Source of the DNA: Planctomycetaceae bacterium
GTDB taxonomy: Bacteria > Planctomycetota > Planctomycetia > Pirellulales > Thermoguttaceae
Reading direction: 5' to 3'
Length of the DNA stretch: 12,709 nucleotides
Assembly (NCBI GenBank): GCA_031283515.1
Contig: JAITBS010000199.1
Location: 1 to 12,709, forward strand
Both the position numbers and the translations under genes were made by a program. Below the pieces are notes generated by a model, which had not been told where the DNA came from, ran no database searches, and saw only the letters and a list, made by a program, of their open reading frames with translations. Below are positions 1-6,103 of the stretch, in pieces. The stretch's first letter is position 1, and the number at the start of each line of letters is the position of its first letter.

Positions 1-106
1 TTTGATATCCATGATTACATTGTTTTAACCAATTAATTCAATTTTTTGCAATGATGGGTTATACATACGTCAATATTACGTTACATGATGTTGGTTTTAA
101 AATACC

Positions 107-682
107 ATGAAGACATCGGAAAATAAACATTCGATAAAAATACAATTAGGTTGTTGGATATTGTTTTTAGTGACTTTTGGAAGTTGTAGTTTTATTTTTT
201 TCCATCATGCACTATATTACAAAGCTTCTGGAGAACATATTTCAGTGCCGAGTTATTATCCTCAAGACGCATCCGATTATTGTTTCTTTGAGAATTCAAT
301 TGTAAGAATTTGCGAATTTAATCTGCCCAAAGATTCTTTTCTGAAATATAGTGAAAAGAAAAAATGGGAAATAGCAAATATTGAGAATACAGAAGTTTTT
401 TTTATTTGTTATGACAATGATTTTAATATGAAAGAAAAAAGAGAATACACAACAAAGAAACCGCTTACTATCACCAGATATATTGGTCGATTAAAACCTG
501 AACATCTAGAATGTTCTGACTGGGCATGTAAAATAGATCCTACCGGATTGACGGAAAATGCTTGTGTTCGTTCTGTGTCAAAAGGTTATTTTTACATGAC
601 ATCCAATGGTGCAAGTCGAGGAATTACTGTTATTTATGACAGCGAAAAGGAACGATGTTACATAAAATATCGATTGCGTTAA
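107..682 (+). CDS. Hypothetical small membrane-anchored or exported protein
   Basis: I do not recognise this 191-residue protein. A charged N-terminus (residues 1-12) is followed by a hydrophobic stretch at about 14-33, which could be a signal anchor. The segment TFGSC inside it resembles a lipobox only loosely, because Phe sits at the -3 position. The rest is soluble and rich in Lys, Glu, Tyr and aromatic residues, with several Cys. It ends in a pattern (GYFYMTSNG, then a beta-strand-like VIYDSEKERCYIKYRLR) that I have the impression recurs in small exported proteins of gut planctomycetes; this is not checked. The two ATGs just upstream (85, 88) are out of frame, so 107 is the only good start; no Shine-Dalgarno site is visible. 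The gene is visibly more AT-rich than its neighbours, which may point to acquisition. The decayed toxin gene begins about 50 bp downstream. Coding status is likely; function is unknown. Confidence 0.6.
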   Translation: MKTSENKHSIKIQLGCWILFLVTFGSCSFIFFHHALYYKASGEHISVPSYYPQDASDYCFFENSIVRICEFNLPKDSFLKYSEKKKWEIANIENTEVFFICYDNDFNMKEKREYTTKKPLTITRYIGRLKPEHLECSDWACKIDPTGLTENACVRSVSKGYFYMTSNGASRGITVIYDSEKERCYIKYRLR

Positions 683-731
683 TGAATTGCTGTGAATAAA
701 AACGTTATGATTATTATGAAAGAGGCAAACG

Positions 732-1030
732 ATGGCAATATTAAAGGCAATATTAAATTCACCTGAATATAATGATGTCTTTGAATTAGTGAAACGAATC
801 GGGAATTTTAGCGATTTTTTCTAAAGGGAGTCCTTTTATTTCCTTTTGATGAACGAGTCGCTTGAGTTGCAGCGGATTTATCAAAAAAGTTACGAAAAAA
901 TCACCGCTAAATTGAAAATTCCGATTTATTTATTGCCGCGACTTCGATTGTTAATAATATGCCGATTGTAACATTTAACCGAAAATATTTTGAACAAATT
1001 AACGGTTTGGAACTTGTTTCGTTAAAATAA
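732..1030 (+). pseudogene. Decayed PIN-domain (VapC-type) toxin gene
   Basis: Frame +2 from about 815 to the TAA at 1028 reads FLKGVLLFPFDERVA, stop, VAADLSKKLRKNHR, stop, IENSDLFIAATSIVNN, then MPIVTFNRKYFEQINGLELV. This matches the C-terminal half of VapC toxins: a 'LPFDE' strand, then the 'D.LIAATA......LVT.N..HF..I.GL' signature with the acidic active-site Asp. The in-frame stops are TGA at 863 and TAA at 908. Upstream, a frame starting at ATG 732 (with AAGAGG about 7 bases before it) reads into NSPEYNDVFELVKRIGNFSDFF and stops at 822. Adding one T to the six-T run at 815-820 would join the two frames. The usual first 40 or so residues (the LLDTN start) are missing, so whether ATG 732 was the original start is unclear. 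No antitoxin gene is visible beside it. On the ribonuclease-toxin family the assignment is firm; the gene is dead. Confidence 0.8.
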
Positions 1031-1094
1031 TCCTGTTTATCGTGTATTATTATAATATTACGATAATAACCCTTTTTTAATCATTTTAATTACT

Positions 1095-1502
1095 ATGAAA
1101 TGTTTAGTTGTAACTCCTGAAAAGACTGTTTTAGATATGAATGCAACCTTTGTTGTTTTGCCGTTGATTGATGGTGAATACGGAGTGTTGTCGGGACATA
1201 CGCCGTTGGTTGCCAGACTTGGAGCCGGTGAACTGCGTATTACCGGAACAGATAATCAGTTGACAAGTTATTATGTCGAAGGCGGTTTTGTAGAAATTCT
1301 TGATAACACTGTTGCGCTGCTTTCCATGCACGCAATGCCGTCGAAAGACCTTGATGTTACAAGAGCAAAAGAACAATTAGCCAACGCTCTTGCCCGTCCA
1401 TCCAATACATCGGAACTGGCAAAGATTCGCGAAGAAAAATTGTACAGCCGCCGCGCACGATTACATCTTGCTCAAAAAATTGCCGGACAACATCAAAATT
1501 AA
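1095..1502 (+). CDS. atpC: F1Fo ATP synthase epsilon subunit
   Basis: This 135-residue protein is the epsilon subunit of the F1 central stalk, which couples rotor to catalytic head and can inhibit ATP hydrolysis. Residues 1-85 show the N-terminal beta-sandwich with the family hallmarks VVTPEKTVLD, VVLPLIDGEYGVLSGHTPLVARLGAG and YYVEGGFVEILDN. Residues 88-135 are the predicted helical C-terminal hairpin (LDVTRAKEQLANALAR, then IREEKLYSRRARLHLAQ). Length is normal and the protein is complete. The start at 1095 fits the family N-terminus exactly; no Shine-Dalgarno site precedes it, only an AT-rich stretch with a TATAAT at 1051-1056 and no good -35. In most bacteria atpC directly follows atpD. 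Here the preceding 1,094 bases hold only a hypothetical gene and a toxin remnant, so atpC stands apart from the rest of its operon. Confidence 0.95.
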   Translation: MKCLVVTPEKTVLDMNATFVVLPLIDGEYGVLSGHTPLVARLGAGELRITGTDNQLTSYYVEGGFVEILDNTVALLSMHAMPSKDLDVTRAKEQLANALARPSNTSELAKIREEKLYSRRARLHLAQKIAGQHQN

Positions 1503-1594
1503 ACCGGAACCCAAAACAATCAATAAAATACCAATATTGTAAAATGTTATAAAATAATGTTTTAAATATTATGGCATTTTATTTAGTTTATTTT

Positions 1595-1630
1595 TTTACT
1601 TTCACCCTTACTTTAACCTTTACTTTAACT
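1595..1630 (+). repeat. Three 12-bp pyrimidine-rich direct repeats before the carbonic anhydrase start
   Basis: The units TTTACTTTCACC (1595-1606), CTTACTTTAACC (1607-1618) and TTTACTTTAACT (1619-1630) lie head to tail and end eight bases before the ATG at 1638. The tract contains no G, so no Shine-Dalgarno pairing is possible here. It sits where the ribosome would bind. It could be a simple replication-slippage repeat, or an S1-type pyrimidine-rich initiation region; the second idea is inference. Confidence 0.75.
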
Positions 1631-1637
1631 CAATTTT

Positions 1638-2402
1638 ATGAAAACAAAAACGATAATTTTAACTGTTTTATTTTTACAGTTAGTTACACTGTTTAACATT
1701 GCTGCGATTTTCGGAGCGGAACACCAACATGTTCCGGCACTGTTACCGGCTGAAGCGGTTAAACTGTTACAAGAAGGCAATGCCCGTTTTGTTGCGGGAA
1801 CTCCGCAGCATCCTCATTTCAATTTAGAGCAAGTCAAAGAAACAGCGGAACATGGTCAACATCCGTTTGTTACAATACTTGCGTGCAGTGATTCGCGTGT
1901 TCCGCTTACGGTGATTTTTGATCGCGGAATAGGCGATATTTTTTCGGTTCAGGCTGCGGGCAATGTGAGCGGTTCTGCCCAACTCGGTTCTATTGAATAC
2001 GGTGTTGCCCACGCCGGAACTCCTTTGGTGGTTGTTCTCGGTCACACAAAATGCGGAGCTGTTACTGCCGCTTGTACCGACGGCGGACACGAAGGTCATA
2101 TCGAATATCTGGTTCAAAAAATCAATCCGGCTGTCAGACAAACTCAACTTGTTACAGGAAAAACCGGAAAAGATATTATCGAATCAACCTGTCAAAACAA
2201 TGTCTTTTTGCAAATCGAAGCATTGAAAACAAACAGTAAAATTTTGTCCGACGCAGTTAAAAACGGCGAAATCATTATTGTTGGAGCGATCTATGATATT
2301 GAAACGGGAAAAGTTACATTTCTCGAAACATCTCACAAACCTATCGAGACACCCCTCAAAAAATCGCCCCGTTTTCGATCAAACAACAAAAATAGACGGT
2401 AA
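1638..2402 (+). CDS. Exported beta-class carbonic anhydrase
   Basis: This 254-residue enzyme should interconvert CO2 and bicarbonate. The beta-class zinc site is complete: Cys83 and the Asp85-Arg87 dyad in ACSDSRVP, then His136 and Cys139 in GHTKCGAV. Other family marks are the FVTILACSDSR strand, RNAGN replaced by QAAGN at 105-109, GSIEYGV, and the end strand IIIVGAIYDIETGKVTFL. Residues 1-27 form a signal peptide (KTK, a hydrophobic core, then a likely cleavage near IFGA/EHQH), so the enzyme should act in the periplasm. The C-terminus ends in a basic tail (KKSPRFRSNNKNRR). No Shine-Dalgarno site is present and the start lies directly behind the 12-bp pyrimidine repeats. The gene is 135 bp downstream of atpC, which gives no clear functional link. 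The family call is firm; the export call is strong from the sequence. Confidence 0.93.
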   Translation: MKTKTIILTVLFLQLVTLFNIAAIFGAEHQHVPALLPAEAVKLLQEGNARFVAGTPQHPHFNLEQVKETAEHGQHPFVTILACSDSRVPLTVIFDRGIGDIFSVQAAGNVSGSAQLGSIEYGVAHAGTPLVVVLGHTKCGAVTAACTDGGHEGHIEYLVQKINPAVRQTQLVTGKTGKDIIESTCQNNVFLQIEALKTNSKILSDAVKNGEIIIVGAIYDIETGKVTFLETSHKPIETPLKKSPRFRSNNKNRR

Positions 2403-2728
2403 ATAAAATAATAGAAAAACACTGAATTGTTTCAATAATTTCACTGAATAATTACAAATATTCAGATTGATATAATTTACGTTAATAAAACAGACGATTG
2501 CGATAATCATTCTGTCATTTTGTGTAACAGAACATGCGAATCCGGTGTTGTTGTTCGTGTATTGTTGAGGACACGAAAAATATCACCGGAAATGCGTTCT
2601 GCTACAAATGTGTTTCGATAATTTCGTCCCCTAACAGAGTTAATATCGAAACACAAAAATCCCGCTGAAAAGATATGATTTCGGTACTTTTAGCAAGGTA
2701 CAATTAACTATTAAACAGGAATAAACTT
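2403..2728. other. Intergenic leader upstream of the rhamnosidase gene
   Basis: No gene is seen in these 326 bases. A TATAAT at 2471-2476 could be a -10 box but lacks a good -35. It partly follows a small AT-rich hairpin (CTGAATA 2444-2450 with TATTCAG 2459-2465) that could close the carbonic anhydrase transcript. Two inverted repeats follow: TTCGTGT (2554-2560) with ACACGAA (2571-2577), and the much longer pair listed separately at 2609-2655. A second weak -10 (TACAAT, 2699-2704) lies close to the rhamnosidase start. Confidence 0.5.
2609..2655. promoter_or_regulatory. 12-bp perfect inverted repeat upstream of the rhamnosidase gene
   Basis: TGTGTTTCGATA at 2609-2620 is the exact reverse complement of TATCGAAACACA at 2644-2655, with 23 bases between. 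It ends 73 bases before the rhamnosidase ATG. No T-run follows, so it is not a standard intrinsic terminator. It could be a pair of operator half-sites for a sugar-responsive regulator, or an RNA stem in a long leader. The repeat itself is seen directly; the regulatory role is inference from position. Confidence 0.5.
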
Positions 2729-5700
2729 ATGAAATTTTCCATTTTGTTGCCGTTATTTTTGTATTTCTTTATTTTTATTGTTACTCCGCTTAGTGCTCAG
2801 GTGGAACCTTATGATTTAACGGTTGAATACATGACAGCTCCGGTCGGTATTGATACGCCCAATCCGCGACTTTCATGGAAATCAAAAGCAACCGACAAAA
2901 TGTTGAAAAATGTTGTTCAAACGGCATACCGAATTCTTGTTGCATCGTCGCCTGAAATGTTAGCGGAAAACAAAGGCGATCTTTGGGATTCCGGTAAAAT
3001 CGAGTCGGATCAATCGTTAAATATTGAGTATGCCGGAAATTCGTTACAAACTTCGCAACGGTGTTATTGGAAAGTCAATGTTTGGTACAATATTTCTTGT
3101 AACGCATGGAGTGATTCCTCTTCATGGATGATGGGCGTGATGCGATCTGAAGATTGGAAAGCCCAATGGATTGCTGCTGATAAGAAGTTTCGACCGGATT
3201 ATTCTTTCGAAGACGCCCAATGGATTTGGTGCGGCAACGCAACTGATTTGAGTGTTGCTCCGCAAGGAAAAAGTTTTTTTCGTACCGTATTCGAATATCA
3301 ATCTCAAGACAACAAAATTCTTGCGATGACTGCTGATGATGAATATAAAGTTTTTATCAACGGTAAACATGTAACACAAACATGGGGTCACTTCAACGAT
3401 TGGAAATGGGTACGTTTTATTGATGTTACAAAATATCTTCAAAACGGTAAAAATGTTATCGGAGTTGAAGTTTCTAATAAAAGTAAAGGACCAACCGGAT
3501 TACTTCTCCGACTGGACAAAGTTGTAACAAATTCAACGTGGTTGTCTTCTTCCGAACCGGCGGAAGGTTGGAACAGTAAGATTGATTTTCAAAACGAAAA
3601 ATGGCGTTCTGCTGTTGAAGTTGGTTCTGTTGATTGTGAACCTTGGGGAAAAATCGAACGCCGTACAGAAACAGCGAGTCCGGCGTTTCAAAAAAGTTTG
3701 AACCTCTCTCACAGTAACAAAAAAATCAAACACGTAACTCTTCATATTACCGGACTTGGTTTTTATGAAGTTTATCTTGATTGGAAAAAAATCGGGAACA
3801 AAGTTCTTGATCCGGTACAAACCCGATATGACAAACGTATTATGTATTCCACTTATGATTTAACCGAACAATTTTCAAAAGACGTACATCCTAAATTTGT
3901 TACGGTTTTATTAGGACACGGTTGGTATGATGTACGAAGTGTTGCGGTTTGGAATTTTGATAATGCTCCTTGGCGGGACGTTCCAAGATTTTTGGCACAA
4001 TTAGAATTGGAATATGATGACGGCAGTAAAAATTATATTGTAAGTGATGAAACATGGGAACAAATTAATAGTCCCATTGTTTTTGATTGTATTCGTCAAG
4101 GAGAAGTTTCTACCGGAAGTTTGCAGCGGGATGAACTTGGTTGTAACGCAATTGTTGTGGATGCACCCAAAGGAAAACTTGTTGCGGAGGCGTTACCGCC
4201 GACAGTGATCACTCAAGAACTGAAACCTGTTGCAATTACTGAACCGAAACCGAATGTTTATGTTGTTGATTTTGGACAAAATTTTGCCGGTTGGATGCGG
4301 TTACGAATAAAGGGACAGCAAACACCTGTTTCATCAATAATTGACTTGGATAACGCTTCACGTCAACAACATGGAAACATCGTCAGTTTTCGTTACGGTG
4401 AACGGCTTGCCAATGATGGAACTATCGAAATGAAACCGATTAACGAACATTTTCGGCATCATGTTCCGTTTGATGCTTTCATTTTTGGTACATCAATGCC
4501 GTCAGCATTTCATTTTGACGCAATGTTTCAAACCGACTTATTTTTATGTCGAACAACTGATTCTAATGGTTTAAACGAATTAACCTACGAACCGCGATTT
4601 ATGTATCACGGTTTCCAATATGTTGAAATTACCGGTCTTCATGATAAACCGAATCCTGATTGGATTACGGGATGTGTTGTTCACACTGATTTTCGTACGG
4701 CTGGCAGATTTGAATGTTCCAATGAACTGTTCAACAAAATTCAGCAGGCAACACTTTGGTCTTATCGTTCCAATTTTGTCAATGGAGTGCCGACCGATTG
4801 TCCGCATCGGGAAAAGAACGGCTGGACCGGCGACGCACAACTTGCTGCCGAACAAGCTCAATATAATTGGGATAATACAGCGGGTTACGAAAAATGGATT
4901 AACGATTTGCTCGACGAACAACAGGACAACGGTAATTTACCCGGTATTGTTCCGACCAGCGGCTGGGGATATGCTTGGGGTAATGGTCCTGCATGGGATT
5001 CTGCGATTGTTTTGATTCCATGGATATTGTACGAATATAAAGGCGACAAGCGGATTCTTGAACAATCTTACAACGGTATGAAAAAATATGTTGATTATCT
5101 GACCAACCGTAAGAAACCAAACGGATTGGTTTATCATGGTCTCAGTGATTGGTGTTACGCCAAAACGAAAACCGATGCTGTTGTTACTTCCAGTGTGTAT
5201 TATTTTATTGATGCAAAAATTGTTTCGCGGGCTGCAATGATTCTTGACAAAAAAGAAGACGCGGAAGAATATCGTCTTTTATCCGAAAAAATCCGCAACG
5301 ATTATCTCAAAGAATTTTTCAAACCGGACGGAACTATCGCGAATGCTTCTCAAACGGCACAAAGTTTTCCGTTATATTATCATCTTATTATGGATCCGGT
5401 TAACTTTTCAACGATGAATCCCAATGATTTGATTCCGGTTAAACTTGCGTTTCAAAAACTTGTTGAAGCAGTTACCAAAGCCGACAATCATCTTGATGTT
5501 GGAATTTTGGGGGCGAAATCGTTATTCCATACGCTTTCACAGTATGGTCGGACAGATTTGGCGATGAAGATTTTGAATCAAAAAGATTATCCGGGTTATG
5601 GCAGTTGGTTTGAACGCGGCGCGACCACACTTTGGGAAGATTGGGGCGACGGTTCTTCCCGTAACCATATTATGTTCGGAGATATTTCGACATGGTTTTA

Positions 5701-6034
5701 TCAAACGCTTGGCGGTATTCAAAATATTCCTGATATACCGGATGATGCAGTGGAAGATATTGATCCTCTTATTATGAAAGAAGATATTGATCATCTTATT
5801 ATGAAAAATGCATCGTGTGCTTTCAAGAATTTTACGATTAAGCCGGAATATCCTGTTGATCTTGATTGGGTGAATGCGGAACACAATTCACCGTATGGTT
5901 TCATTTCCGTCCATTGGAAACGAAACGGTACGAAAATCAAATTAACTATTTCCGTGCCGGTTAATACAAAAGCCCGTTACGGTAAAGAGATTCTCGGCAG
6001 CGGCGATTATTCCTTTGAAATTGATTCGCCGTAA
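2729..6034 (+). CDS. Secreted alpha-L-rhamnosidase, GH78 family
   Basis: This 1,101-residue enzyme should hydrolyse terminal alpha-L-rhamnose from glycans or glycosides by the inverting GH78 mechanism. In order: signal peptide at 1-23 (ending PLSAQ), an N-terminal beta domain opening with EPYDLTVEYMTAPVGIDTPNPRLSWK-like family sequence (about 25-130), a carbohydrate-binding-like beta region (about 160-480), a concanavalin-like domain (VDFGQNFAGWMRLRIKG onward, ending TYEPRFMYHGFQYVEI), the alpha/alpha barrel (about 660-1000) and a C-terminal beta domain (about 1030-1101). The catalytic loop DCPHREKNGWTGD is intact: Asp690, Glu695 (proposed general acid) and Asp702; Glu970 in GATTLWEDW is the likely base. 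AGGA eight bases before the ATG is a fair ribosome site. A 27-bp tandem duplication adds nine residues in the linker at 1009-1026. The 69-bp gap to the next gene suggests possible cotranscription. Confidence 0.95.
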   Translation: MKFSILLPLFLYFFIFIVTPLSAQVEPYDLTVEYMTAPVGIDTPNPRLSWKSKATDKMLKNVVQTAYRILVASSPEMLAENKGDLWDSGKIESDQSLNIEYAGNSLQTSQRCYWKVNVWYNISCNAWSDSSSWMMGVMRSEDWKAQWIAADKKFRPDYSFEDAQWIWCGNATDLSVAPQGKSFFRTVFEYQSQDNKILAMTADDEYKVFINGKHVTQTWGHFNDWKWVRFIDVTKYLQNGKNVIGVEVSNKSKGPTGLLLRLDKVVTNSTWLSSSEPAEGWNSKIDFQNEKWRSAVEVGSVDCEPWGKIERRTETASPAFQKSLNLSHSNKKIKHVTLHITGLGFYEVYLDWKKIGNKVLDPVQTRYDKRIMYSTYDLTEQFSKDVHPKFVTVLLGHGWYDVRSVAVWNFDNAPWRDVPRFLAQLELEYDDGSKNYIVSDETWEQINSPIVFDCIRQGEVSTGSLQRDELGCNAIVVDAPKGKLVAEALPPTVITQELKPVAITEPKPNVYVVDFGQNFAGWMRLRIKGQQTPVSSIIDLDNASRQQHGNIVSFRYGERLANDGTIEMKPINEHFRHHVPFDAFIFGTSMPSAFHFDAMFQTDLFLCRTTDSNGLNELTYEPRFMYHGFQYVEITGLHDKPNPDWITGCVVHTDFRTAGRFECSNELFNKIQQATLWSYRSNFVNGVPTDCPHREKNGWTGDAQLAAEQAQYNWDNTAGYEKWINDLLDEQQDNGNLPGIVPTSGWGYAWGNGPAWDSAIVLIPWILYEYKGDKRILEQSYNGMKKYVDYLTNRKKPNGLVYHGLSDWCYAKTKTDAVVTSSVYYFIDAKIVSRAAMILDKKEDAEEYRLLSEKIRNDYLKEFFKPDGTIANASQTAQSFPLYYHLIMDPVNFSTMNPNDLIPVKLAFQKLVEAVTKADNHLDVGILGAKSLFHTLSQYGRTDLAMKILNQKDYPGYGSWFERGATTLWEDWGDGSSRNHIMFGDISTWFYQTLGGIQNIPDIPDDAVEDIDPLIMKEDIDHLIMKNASCAFKNFTIKPEYPVDLDWVNAEHNSPYGFISVHWKRNGTKIKLTISVPVNTKARYGKEILGSGDYSFEIDSP
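5753..5806 (+). repeat. In-frame 27-bp tandem duplication inside the rhamnosidase gene
   Basis: Two adjacent 27-bp copies (5753-5779 and 5780-5806) differ at one base and encode EDIDPLIMK and EDIDHLIMK. They fall in the linker between the catalytic barrel and the C-terminal domain, where a short insert should be tolerated. The single difference changes Pro to His. Confidence 0.9.
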
Positions 6035-6103
6035 AGGATATTAGGAAACAAAATAATCATTCGGTATTTTGAAGAGATCGGATAGATTGAAGAGGCAACA
6101 AAT

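Noticed and set aside
732..822. Independent small gene starting at ATG 732 with a good ribosome site
   Set aside because: It would make only 30 residues and its end joins the toxin frame if one T is restored, so it is better read as part of the pseudogene.
1037..1078. Intrinsic terminator after the toxin remnant (TTATCGT with ACGATAA, then a T-run)
   Set aside because: The stem is only seven AT-rich pairs with a 16-base loop, and the T-run starts several bases away; too weak to call.
1824..2239. ORFs of 62-107 residues on both strands inside the carbonic anhydrase gene
   Set aside because: The carbonic anhydrase frame carries all zinc ligands, and the other frames have low-complexity or motif-free products.
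1095..2402. Functional operon of atpC with the carbonic anhydrase gene
   Set aside because: The 135-bp gap, the separate repeat leader and the export signal give no support for a shared role; adjacency alone is not enough.
4580..5137. Several ORFs of 66-131 residues in other frames of the rhamnosidase gene
   Set aside because: They overlap an intact GH78 catalytic domain and show no recognisable motif; they are shadows of the real frame.
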